Source: Strongylocentrotus purpuratus (taxonomy: Eukaryota; Echinodermata; Echinoidea; Camarodonta; Strongylocentrotidae). Taken from it: a stretch of 64,000 nucleotides of DNA. Numbering within the stretch: position 1 is the first letter of the stretch; each line of letters opens with the position of its first letter. Position numbers and translations under genes: made by a program. The DNA lies in contig NW_022145604.1 of NCBI RefSeq assembly GCF_000002235.5, positions 32,812,908 through 32,876,907 of the forward strand, read 5' to 3'. A model generated the notes under the pieces. It saw only the letters and a list, made by a program, of their open reading frames with translations. It was not told where the DNA came from and made no database searches. Shown here piece by piece: positions 12,241-22,885 of the stretch.

Positions 12241-12545
12241 TACGTCCTTATCTCTCTCACTCCCTCTCTCTATATATATTACGTCCTTATCTCTCTCACT
12301 CCCTCTCTCTATATATATTACGTCCTTATCTCTCTCACTCCCTCTCTCTATATATATTACGTCCTTATCTCTCTCACTCCCTCTCTCTATATATATTACG
12401 TCCTTATCTCTCTCACTCCCTCTCTCTATATATTACGTCCTTATCTCTCTCTCTCTCTCTCTTCTTTCTCTCTCTCACTCCCTCTCTCTATATATTACGT
12501 CCTTATCTCTCTCTTTCTCACTTCCTCCCTCTACGCCCCTATCTC
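11590..12545. repeat. CT-rich minisatellite, units of 36-42 bp
   Basis: About twenty units built on tctctctcactccctctctc followed by tatatattacgtcctta. Some units are swollen by extra CT or TA dinucleotides, for example near 12120-12240. This is the left outer arm of a larger inverted structure: a GA-rich array of opposite strand sense lies at 13620-14460. Confidence 0.9.
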
Positions 12546-12555
12546 TCTTCTCTGT

Positions 12556-13590
12556 GAATCACCTTCTCAAAAACAAAAGGCGGAAGGATCGAGCTCAGAG
12601 TCTCAAACTAGAGTCCCATGAAATCACATAAATGATTTTTGACCTGTATAACCAGAGAGTTGGAATGCAATACATTGTTAAGGACAGGATATGCATTGTA
12701 AAATTGACATACCTTTCTGGAATTCTATACCGCTGCAAATGATAAGTAGTCTTTCAAATCTGGAAAAAACGATTTCAACGATATAACCTCGACATCTAAA
12801 CTTTGGATTGCCCAATTGTGAACGAGATCGAGTTCCTGTGATTCGAGTAGTAAGTTCAATGACGTTTAAACTATACTGTGAGCATGCATGCTACGCATTG
12901 CCCTCGATCTCCAGCTGTACGTACTGGAGCTCGTATATGGGAGTATTTCTGACTAGTATACGTACATGCATAACAGATAATGGTTAGATTGTAGTAAGTT
13001 GATATGTTAGTAAATACCCAAAGTAAAACAATGCCTTATTTGCTTACCGAGCTCCCAGGTAATTATAGTAAACATGTGCCGAGTACGAATTGTTATATCC
13101 TATCAAAGAGATACTCCTTGATCCTATTATACATGAACACAAGTAACTAGTATGTATTTCTGGTCTATTGGGTTATATTACAAACGTGTATTTGAACTCG
13201 CGTGCCATAATCTGTAAACCAAACATCACATGCAATATAATATGTGTAAGATAAATTGCATGGATCGCTTCTGTTATGGGTTGCATACCTATTTAGCGTG
13301 AATAACTCTGAAAAGCCGCAAAAAGGGAAAATGGGGTGGAAAAACGAAAGACTAAAATAAAGAAAAGATGAAAACTGAATACACGTAACTATGTCGAATT
13401 CTCGTTTTTGATACTATAGCTCCAACCGTGTCATATTGAATAGAAAGACCGTATTACTGCATTCCAACTCCCTGATTGTACAGGTCAAAAATCATTTATG
13501 TGATTTCATGGGACTCAAGTTAAAGACTCTGAGCTCGAATGGTATCTTCCAAGTCTACATCCTTCCGCTTTCCGTTTTTGAGGACGTGAT
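12556..13590. mobile_element. Long inverted-repeat (foldback-like) element core
   Basis: The arm at about 12556-12680 (tctcaaaaac ... gcggaaggat ... cccatgaaatcacataaatg) is repeated in reverse complement at about 13445-13590, with roughly 85-90 percent identity by eye. About 770 bp without an ORF lies between the arms. The arms run outward into the CT-rich and GA-rich arrays. Drosophila FB and sea urchin TU elements have long inverted repeats with tandemly repeated outer parts; the resemblance is structural only. No transposase is seen. Confidence 0.65.
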
Positions 13591-13619
13591 TGGAGAAGTA
13601 TGATGGAAAAGTATAATTG

Positions 13620-14460
13620 AGGCCTAGAGAGAGAAAGTGAAAGAGAGAGAGAGGGAGAGAGCGAGGGAGAGAGGTGGAAAGAGGGAGTGAGAGAGAAAGA
13701 AAGAGAGATGGGTAGAGAGAGAGAGAGAGAGAGAGATAGGAGTGGAGAGGGGGAGTGAGAGAGAAAGAGAGAGAGATGGGTAGAGAGAGAGAGAGAGAGA
13801 TAGGAGTGGAGAGGGGGAGTGAGAGAGAAAGAGAGAGAGATGGGTAGAGAGAGAGAGAGAGAGATAGGAGTGGAGAGGGGGAGTGAGAGAGAAAGAAAGA
13901 GAGATGGGTAGAGAGAGAGAGAGAGAGAGAGATAGGAGTGGAGAGGGGAAGTGAGAGAGAAAGAAAGAGAGATGGGTAGAGAGAGAGAGAGAGAGAGATA
14001 GGAGTGGAGAGGGGGAGTGAGAGAGAAAGAAAGAGAGATGGGTAGAGAGAGAGAGAGAGAGAGAGAGAGATAGGAGTGGAGAGGGGGAGTGAGAGAGAAA
14101 GAAAGAGAGATGGGTAGAGAGAGAGAGAGAGAGAGAGAGAGATAGGAGTGGAGAGGGGGAGTGAGAGAGAAAGAAAGAGAGATGGGTAGAGAGAGAGAGA
14201 GAGAGATAGGAGTGGAGAGAGGGAGTGAGAGAGAAAGAAAGAGAGATGGGTAGAGAGAGAGAGAGAGAGAGAGATAGGAGTGGAGAGGGGGAGTGAGAGA
14301 GAAAGAAAGAGAGATGGGTAGAGAGAGAGAGAGAGAGAGATAGGAGTGGAGAGAGGGAGTGAGAGAGAAAGAAAGAGAGATGGGTAGAGAGAGAGAGAGA
14401 GAGAGAGATAGGAGTGGAGAGGGGGAGTGAGAGAGAAAGAGAGAGAAGGAAAGAGAGAGG
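13620..14460. repeat. GA-rich minisatellite, units of about 60-70 bp
   Basis: About eleven units of gatgggtagagaga ... gataggagtggagaggggg ... agtgagagagaaagaaa. On the minus strand it reads CT-rich and shares the block tctctctcactccc with the array at 11590-12545. Two long minus-strand open frames of Ser/Leu repeats here come from the repeat composition and are not genes. Confidence 0.9.
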
Positions 14461-14599
14461 GGGATGAGGGAATAGTGAGTGGAATGAAGGGTGAGATGGT
14501 GATCTATGCAAATCATAACTTGTCCTTAAAAAATCATTGCAAGTACAACGGTATATTAAATTTATTATTTATTCATGGAAAAAAGAGGATAGTCTGTAT

Positions 14600-14690
14600 G
14601 ATTTCACGTGACACTAGACAGAGACCCTGATCTCAAAATGGTATCTTACGAGTTTACATCCGTCGGTCTTTTGTTTTTCAGGAGGCTGTT
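14600..14690. repeat. Third, diverged copy of the foldback arm
   Basis: gatttcacgtgacac ... gagaccctgatctcaaaatggtatctt ... tttacatccgtcgg follows the order of 13493-13590 with many changes. The arm sequence therefore occurs at least three times: once inverted, twice direct. Confidence 0.6.
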
Positions 14691-14706
14691 GGATGAGCTC
14701 AAAGCC

Positions 14707-15228
14707 TTAAAGGGAAAGTCCACCCTGATATTAAGTTAGTTTTAATACAAGCACAACTATGAGAGGAATGGGTCAGTGAAAGTTTGAGCAAAATTCCGAT
14801 TATAGAATAGAAAGTTATGAAGTTTCGAAGTTTTGATCGATCAACCCTGTGACGTATATTGTGAGGTTCTCTCTAATTTGCTCTGAACACAAAATATCAT
14901 AAACTTTCGTTTTCTAAGTAACGAAATAGATTTGTTTCATACAGGGGTTGTATAAAAACATGTTTGCACTAGTTAAATTTAGGAGGAATTTATGATTGAA
15001 AATGTAGATTTTTGAATTTTTTAGTGAAAAGCAAACACTATGATGGCCCAGGCAGGGGGGGGGGGGTCACAGAGTTGCCAATTTGTGTTTGATAGGCTTT
15101 TGACCCTTGAATATTCACAACTTTCTTATTTTCAATCTGTTTTTCTTAAACTTTCACTGATCTGTTTCTCTCATTTTATTCTGCTTCTATTAAAACCAAC
15201 TCAATATCAGAGTGGACTTCCCCTTTAA
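14707..15228. mobile_element. TTAA-bounded miniature element, family A, complete copy
   Basis: TTAA at 14707-14710 and 15225-15228 bound a 514-bp body. The left end AGGGAAAGTCCACCCTGATA and the complement of the right end tcagagtggacttcccct are inverted repeats. The similarity continues inward for roughly 100 bp (gtcagtgaaagtttgag against cactgatctgtttctc). No ORF of note. Related copies: 15682-16262, 51655-52474 and 55961-56165, plus a fragment at 1095. TTAA target and AGG/CCT ends fit a Kolobok-type MITE. Confidence 0.8.
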
Positions 15229-15681
15229 AGGAACTATGTTGCAGGCCGAAAAATGAAAAAATTAAATTCCAACGGCATTTGAAAGATAATACTTCCCTCA
15301 AAACGAAAGGGCTTGAAAAAATAAAGAGCAGTAGTTGTCGAATCGACTTTAGTGATTGCAATCAATTTAGTAATAGTCTGATTTCAGACCCTTGTACCGA
15401 ATGGTCGTACGTTTTGTGCTGGGCAAAGATTCAATCAGTTTATTTTTGGCCATTACATGAAGTGGGTTATTGATGTAGACAAATGCCCATAATTATACCC
15501 TTTGCAGCTCATTTTATGTATGTTATTACCAAAGAAAACAAAAGAAGTTAGTCAGCCACTCAATAGTGTCTGACAGTGAAGTCTAGAAAGTAAACGGGTT
15601 TCCTTACATAATTTGAGCATAACGTTAACATTTCACGAATAGGACATACGTGACATATTCATACTTCCTGCAAAGTTCTGT

Positions 15682-16262
15682 GACGTCATTGCCTCACTAT
15701 TTATCAATTGCTTTATATATATTTGTATGCCATTAACTTACCTTTTTATCCCCCAAATCTTAAGTTATTTTACGTATAGGTTATATAATTGTTATCATAT
15801 TGGATGCATGACATTTCTCCAAATCTTTTAAGAACTTTCAAGAATTGATACTATTTTCTGAATATTGTATATTCCTAATCATTGATTTTAATATAGTTTA
15901 TCAAACTTCACATTTTGCATGATTTAACCGAACAAAATTACTCTATATTAGTGCATCCACACAAAAACTTATTACTACCAACATAACTTGGATGCTGGTG
16001 TGAGGAAATACAATTTTTAGGGGAAATTGAAAATGTATATTATCAATATAACAATTAAGAGGATAGTGAGGCAAAGACGTCACAGACTCATGAGTAAGCT
16101 GCCAATGTTTTTTGTGGATTTTCAAAGTTTTTCATGTCTTCAAACAGTCATAACTTTCTTATTAGTCATCCGATTTTGCTCAAACCGTTTTTGATTGGTT
16201 TGTCTGAATTTTCTGCTTCTATTGGAAGAAATTTATTGTTGGAGTGGAGTTGTCCTTTTAGT
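15682..16262. mobile_element. Old inverted-repeat element related to family A
   Basis: The block tgtgacgtcattgcctcact at 15681 recurs inverted at about 16060-16085 (agtgaggcaaagacgtcaca). The right end carries the family A signature (ttctgcttctattgg, ggagtggagttgtcc). The left terminus is not recognisable and the right border is degraded. Confidence 0.5.
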
Positions 16263-16773
16263 CTTTTTCTTTTCCTGGCATCAATGTGACTCACTTCAAA
16301 TCTTATTGTTGTTTTGTTTTCATTGTTTCTTGATTTTATCCTTACCGAATATATAATACGTCGAACTTTTGATATTCGAAATCATCGGAAAAGAAAAGTA
16401 AATTATTTCCCATTCCAAAGATTCATCCAAAAGGAAAACTCTTCTGCACGACAGGGAAAATTATGAAGAACAAAACAATATAAAAATGGCAGAGTACCAA
16501 CATTACATGACCCTGTCCTGGTAGTAAACAAAAAATAACTAAAAGTCCATTCAATATTGAAACAGCATAAAGCAAAAGAAAACACGTTTAGGTCCGTGAT
16601 TTACATCCCGAATTCAAATTTCTTAAAACTTACAATGCTCAACATGTATCTTTTAGTTTAGAAAAATGAGTATGAATAAGATAACGAAAACATAATATAC
16701 TTTGAAATATGATTATTCTCATTATTTTAACTTGCAGACGATCATCCTACAGAGATAAACTAGTCTGTCCGTC

Positions 16774-19700
16774 ATGTTGCCTTTCTACCTCCTACTCACT
16801 CTCTCCCAAGTTGTTGGGATAATGATTCTCATCCTGGTGGGATACTGGACAGGACATACACTAGGAGGCTATGCATGGGATGGATCAGGCAGGGAATTTA
16901 ACTTACATCCACTATTCATGACAATTGGTCTTGTATTTCTGTATGGAGATGGTATGTATATACATGGGAATGGTAACTCCCTGTACTCTTGACATAAATA
17001 GGACCAAATCGTGTAGAAATAGATAGATTTGAGAAAGAAGAATGGAAGAAAGGTTGCCATCATTCGTCTAATAGAAACAATCGAATTCTGAAAAAGCATG
17101 TTGCAAAATAATCAGTTTAGAAGTTGTGGGGGGGAATATAATCAGCTTAGTATTTAAAGGAAATGGCGCCTATGTGCATATACCCTTAGTTTACTAAACA
17201 GTGATTTGTTGTAATTTACACCCCAACTAAGAAAAAAAAAGAATTTCGATTATATTTCCCTGCCTAATCGTTGATCATACTTTTAGTAAAGATTTACAGG
17301 GATGGTGAAATCTTAAGCCAAAACAATACACAATTCTGCTGCTGATGCTCCTGTGAAATCGATATCATACCTCAGTTCAGTAGAAGATGACCAAGTAGTC
17401 ACTACTTTTTGTTTTAACTGAAGCTGGGGGCTGAGGTAATATAACTATTGAGTGCCAGAAGCGATATAAGTATTGAACTAATACAAGAAATCACTGTTAT
17501 TATCATTAGTATCAAGGTAATTTTGGTATAACCCGAAAATTATCGGAAATTGGTAGCTCCTTTATGTGTTATGATTCATAGACAGGTAACGTTTGTGCAA
17601 CATGGATACCATTATGATAAATCGTTCATTCTTTTTTGTTTTATCATTTATATCAAGGTATCTTGATGTTCAGGGTTTTTCGACACAACTCCTCATCCAA
17701 AATCAAAATCGTCCACCTGCTTTTTCATAGTCTCGCCCTCATCTTTGCCTGTGTCGGTCTCAAAACTGTGTTCAACTTTCATCGTGTCCAAAGCTTTCCT
17801 GACATGTATTCACTTCATAGCTGGGTCGGATTGAGTGCTTTTATCTTATTTGTTTTACAGGTTAGTAGGCTTACTGTAAAATAATATCTTCATACTTCAT
17901 AGGTAAACGCATCCATGTTCTCGTCAAGAATAGGCCATTTTCGTAATGTGACCAAATTTAATGCATAAGTCTTTGTGTAGTGCCTCAATAAAATAATAAT
18001 ATTTTAATAGTCAGAATGCAACTGCGTGAATTAAGTGTTGCTAGGTAGGTCAATCCGTAATGTTTGTCCAACCTGACAACAACTAATGTATGCAGTTCGG
18101 ATTCTGTCTATTGAAATACCATTATTCTTATCAGGTGAATGAACTAATTTGTATTGAGGCGCTTCCCAAAGACTTATGCATTACATTTGGTTACATTACA
18201 AAAATGGCCTATTGGGCTCAGTGAGTGCCACATGAAATACTAGGTGTACTGTAATGTGTTCACTGAAATTCAGTAAATATTGTTACGACTGCAAAACTTA
18301 CGTGAATAATACTCCTCAAGAATCAACACTTACAACAGTCAACTTTGTGTTTAAGAAAAACATATTGTCAGCACATGCAAACTGTTGTGAAATGGATTAC
18401 TTTCCTTTTTTACACATGCAAAAATATATTCATCAGATAGACAATGAATGAGAATTAATTTTGTCAATTATCTGATAACGTATATAAATGAAGGTTGTGT
18501 ACACCATTTGATTTCAAATTATTATTAAGCTAACTGTAGGAAACTTACTGACAAGAAGAGGGACGTTGGGGCCCGATGTGTTCATGAGAATGATCACAGT
18601 CCATGACATAAAAGTCCTCGGGTTGTACGTACGCCACCGTTGAAGACCCTTTGGCTATCTTCGACGGAAACCTGGTTTCGAAGATCCAGACCATTTCCAT
18701 TTCCCCTCACTTCTGTGCGAGGCGGACTTATTGCAGCGCCAATCAATTAAGGGCGTGGTCATGACAGTACACCTTCCTCACCGGAGTGAAAGTCCGAGCT
18801 CAGAACCAATTAAGGGCGTGGTCATGACAGTACACCTTCCTCACCGGAGTGAAAGTCCGAGCTCAGAACCAATTAAGGGCGTGGTCATGACAGTACACCT
18901 TCCTCACCGGAGTGAAAGTCCGAGCTCAGAACCAATTAAGGGCGTGGTCATGACAGTACACCTTCTTCACCGGAGTGAAAGTCCGAGCTCAGAACCAATT
19001 AAGGGCGTGGTCATGACAGTACACCTTCTTCACCGGAGTGAAAGTCCGAACTCAGAACCAATTAAGGGCGTGGTCATGACAGTACACCTTCCTCACCGGA
19101 GTGAAAGTCCGAGCTCAGAACCAATTAAGGGCAGGGGCGTAGACAACGGGGGGGATGAGGGGATGCATCCCCCCCCCCCACCTCACAAGGTGGGGGGGAT
19201 GGCATGTACAATCATCCCCCCCACCCAGGTTTTGGGGAATGATATTTGCTTACTTAATAAGTCATAATGATGATAATAATAGTAATAATAATAATGATAA
19301 CAATTATAATATTAATAATAATAATAATTATGATGATGATAATAATAATCCTCATCATTATTGTAATTGTGTTTATTGTTAGCCGCATTCACACGGTGAA
19401 AGCCAATTCTAAAACAGAATAGAAAATGAATGTGATACAACAGTATACATAATAATTCGTGACAGAGAGTACCATACTACTATCTTTATAACAAGTATTA
19501 TTCAAACAAACATATATAATTATGTATAATCATGAATTGTTCAACTTCATGCTCCCACTATATGACTATTGTTACACTAATACTGATATCAGGACTGACT
19601 GGTATACATTAGTTTGTTGTTAAGCTTGCAGCAGCTACATCTTTTCTGTATTGTTAACTATTTATTTATTTTTGTTTTATTTAAGATGCACTGCATGAAG

Positions 19701-19834
19701 ACATAAGTTTGAAATGTTTAAAGAAGTTTGTTTCATGTAAAGCGCAGTGTGAATTTACCCTTTCTTGAAATGCGAGATAAAAGGAACCTATTAGTATTAG
19801 CATTATTATTTGTATTAGTATTATTTTTTATTTC

Positions 19835-19865
<31 letters not shown>

Positions 19866-19893
19866 TTCATTTTTATTATTATTGTTATTATTA

Positions 19894-19966
<73 letters not shown>

Positions 19967-22885
19967 TACTATTATAAGACTGAGATCAAATAGAAGTAAA
20001 TAATGCCCTAATTTGAAACGATGCAATGCCGTTACGGTTCCGATTTCTTCACAAACTTACAAAGCAGTATTGTTACTCCATGGATCATAGTGATACTGTT
20101 TATGTTTTTTGTATCTGTATGTTAATGAGCCGCCAGCCAATATCCATCTATGGATACTATGCCTGTTTCTTTGAGGTAAAAAAAAAAGCATAGTATGTAC
20201 GTATTCATTATGCTTTATAATGAACAGACATATTGTTCAAAGTTTAATCGTTATTTGTTTGTTGTTTATGTGTTCTATTCACAAATGGCCACAGAGGCTG
20301 TTTTCATTCATAACCACATACCCCTATCAAGACAACAAAGACTATACCTGCGTGTACACAGTTGACATTGGTTTTTTTTCTGAAGAGGTGTAACAGCAAA
20401 ATTCACAGAGATAAATAAATACGTAGTGTGGTTCAATATGCAATACTATGTGTCAGTCCATTCTGTATTCGTATACCACGGTGTGTAGATCTTGTCGATG
20501 TATGTCTGTCCATTCAAGGCGTAGTATGTGTGTGTGTGTGCGTGTGTGTGTGTGTGTGTGTGTGAGTATGCGTGTGTGTTTGTGTGCGTGTGTGAGTATG
20601 TTTGTGTGTGCGTGCACGCTTGTGTGTGTTATTTTACCTCATTAAGTATGCATCAGATTGCACGATTTCAAGTTCAAAATTGCAAAAGCTCCCTACCGTG
20701 GGAGGGGGGGACACCCCCTCCCACACCCTCCCCCGCTCGGTCGCTTCGCTCCCTCGCTCGGGCGCTTCGCGCCCTCACTAGCGTTGGCAGCCCAGTCATC
20801 CCCCCAGGTGTACGAACCTGTCTACGCCACTGATTAAGGGCGTGGTCATGACAGTACACCTTCCTCACAGGAGTGAAAGTCCGAACTCAGAACCAATTAA
20901 GGGCGTGGTCATGACAGTACACCTTACTCACCGGAGTGAAAGTCCGAACTCAGAACCTATTAAGGGCGTGGTCATGAAAGTACACCTTCCTCACCGGAGT
21001 GAAAGTCCAAGCTCAGAATTCATAAGGTTCATGTTGAATCCACGACATAAATCATTTGCCAGACAAAGAAATATCAATTCAGTTGGTGATCAAGGTTATC
21101 ATGAGACATCATACTCGCTCAAAAAAGAAGATTTAAGGAAAAATCCAAACATAATTAAAGCAAAGCCAAAAGCTTGTTTTGCTTGGCACCGGGTCTGACG
21201 TTCGCCTCAAGTGTTAATTCATGCTGTCCTTTATTTGAGGCCTGTTCACCCAAAACGATAGGCCATTTTCGTAATGTAACCAAATGTAATGCATAAGTCT
21301 TTGAGTAGTGCCTCAATACAAATTATTTCATTCACCTGATAAGAATAATTGTATTTCAATAGACAGAATCCGAACTGCATACATTAGTTGTTGCCAGGTT
21401 GGACAAACATTATTTCTTGACCTACCCAGCAACACTTAATATATGCAGTTTGCATTGTGACTGTTGAAATACTATTATTCTTATCAGGTGAAAGTTTGTA
21501 TTGAGGCACTTCACAAGGATAGTTCTTGAATAATCTCATAGGGATACCAATTAATTTGTATTTTACCTGTTTATATGATTATTTTATCTATTTTGTTTTT
21601 GCTGCTGTTATTTGTTTTATTCTTACCAAACAGGGCTTTATGGATGACCACCAAATTGGTGATATGTGCCACCCTGTATAAATATCAGAAATAAATAAAT
21701 AAATAGAGAGGCTTATTACCCAACATGATCTCAATGTGCTTCCAAGAAATCGCCTCAGGTGCAATTTATATACGCTATATCATAATGGTATTGTCGACTT
21801 TAATAATGTCACGAGTTGTTCATGTATATACATGCCTTGACATTGTCATGTCAATTCGCACATTCCAAAATTGTAATCGCCCAAGATTGATTTCTTGGAA
21901 GATTTTGGTATTAATATTTATGAAATACACATTACTCATTACACCTCAAGTTACTTGTTACTAAAAATTGAACAAAAAGTATTTACAAAGAAACAAAACT
22001 ACGGTAAGCGTCTTATTAAAATAAACATGAATGTATTTGTGATGATGAAATGAAAGAGTTGAAATTTAATTGAATAGAAAATGTAAATTTGTCAAGCTGG
22101 TTTTAATGATTTACTCGATTCTGTAATTAAATACAACATCAATTGTTGAGCAAGTTGATATTTTTGACTGTTTTACAGTGGATGACTGGGATAGCATGCT
22201 TCTTGTATCCTCGACTACGGGATGAACTACGTGTAACCTATCTTCCTCTTCATCGTTACATTGGTGTAGCTACGTTTGCCATGGTGATAGCAGCTGCATG
22301 TGCTGGCATCAACGAGAAGCTCTTCTTTGTCTAGTTAGTTTGTCTTCTTGTCTTCCAAATATTTTTTTTAAAACGCGTGAAAATGTTGTCTTATCTTCTG
22401 TTATCTGTCATTAAAATACATGTACATCTAGTTTTCGTATTTCTCTATCGACGAAGCATGTTGTAATGCCATCATCTTCCCATTTTCTGTCCCCCCCCCC
22501 CCCCCAGTGTTTTTCTCTCTCTCTCTCTCTCTCTCTCTCAATCTCTTTCTCTCTCACTTCTCTCTCGCTTCCTGTCTATGTTACTCTCTGACTCTTTATC
22601 TGTCTCCCACTTTGTTCTCCGCTCCTGTTTTGATAAACGCATAATTCCATAATTTCCCCCATCTTTCTCTTTGACAGCTCTGGAAGAGGAGACTCGTTGA
22701 AGTACTCCGCCTTGCCACACGGAGCATACATCGGGAATTTTCTCGGCTTCCTCATCCTTCTATTTGGGCTTATTGTGGGCTATTTAGTCTCCAACTCTGA
22801 CTTCAGAAGACAGACCTCCAACCCAGCTCGTGATGGTTTGGAAGAAGGGACGCTCATGAACACGACGGATCAAAAAGTGAATTAA
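16774..22885 (+). CDS. CYB561: Cytochrome b561, transmembrane ascorbate-linked electron carrier
   Basis: Exons 16774-16951, 17658-17860, 22179-22333 and 22678-22885 join in phase to 744 nt (247 residues), the usual family length. A 5' UTR segment begins at 16738 behind a cttgcag acceptor. Six hydrophobic helices are visible. Heme-ligand histidines are present: His45 (FNLHPLFM), His79/83 (KIVHLLFH), His113 (YSLHSWVG) and His152 (LPLHRYIG); LHSW.G and LPLH are hallmark motifs. The family moves electrons from cytosolic ascorbate across vesicle, endosomal or plasma membranes. The exon 3 donor is gttagt, and its split codon gives EKLFFVY then SGRGDSLKYS. Intron 2 (4.3 kb) is a transposon nest. The exact paralogue (CYB561, CYB561A3, CYBRD1) is not settled. 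Confidence 0.95.
17929..18213. mobile_element. Palindromic miniature element, family C, copy 1
   Basis: The ends are inverted repeats of about 60 bp: ataggccattttcgtaatgt ... gcctcaata on the left, and the complement of tattgaggcg ... acaaaaatggcctat on the right. The ends contain aatgcataagtcttt and its complement. No ORF. Inserted in intron 2 of cytochrome b561. The target duplication is not clear. Confidence 0.75.
18741..21019 (+). repeat. 63-bp tandem array split by a hAT-like insertion
   Basis: Units start caattaagggcgtggtcatg at 18744, 18807, 18870, 18933, 18996, 19059 and 19122. The last is interrupted after ten bases and resumes at 20841; two more units start at 20894 and 20957. That makes nine units with few differences. 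Because 63 is a multiple of three, the plus strand stays open as a 21-residue repeat (KGVVMTVHLPHRSESPSSEP). There is no start, splice or family evidence that it is translated; it lies in an intron. Confidence 0.88.
19132..20832. mobile_element. Non-autonomous hAT-like DNA transposon with 8-bp target duplication
   Basis: The 1701-bp insert is flanked on both sides by ATTAAGGG (19124-19131 and 20833-20840), a sequence that occurs once per unit in the intact neighbouring array, so this is a true target-site duplication. The ends are inverted: CAGGGGCGTAGACA at the left, and the complement of the right end reads CAGTGGCGTAGACA. Eight-base duplications and CAG.GGCG termini are typical of hAT. The interior has ATT and TG microsatellites and a GC-rich end with tcgcttcgctccctcgctcg palindromes, but no transposase. 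The perfect duplication suggests recent movement. Confidence 0.88.
21257..21525. mobile_element. Palindromic miniature element, family C, copy 2 (inverted)
   Basis: Begins ataggccattttcgtaatgt and carries the same interior as 17929-18213 in the opposite direction (gtccaacc/ggttggac, ttcggattctgtc/gacagaatccgaa). The distal inverted terminus is missing. With copy 1 it brackets the 63-bp array and the hAT insertion. Confidence 0.7.

Noticed and set aside
13515-14516. Two minus-strand open frames of about 300 residues
   Set aside because: They are Ser/Leu/Pro repeats produced by the GA/CT minisatellite in two frames at once; no start context, splice signals or family.
18731-19267. 178-residue plus-strand frame with a 21-residue repeat
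   Set aside because: The 63-bp intronic array is open only because its length is a multiple of three; it is broken by a transposon and has no splice connection to cytochrome b561.
19728-20026. Poly-Ile frames on both strands
   Set aside because: ATT microsatellite inside the hAT-like element.
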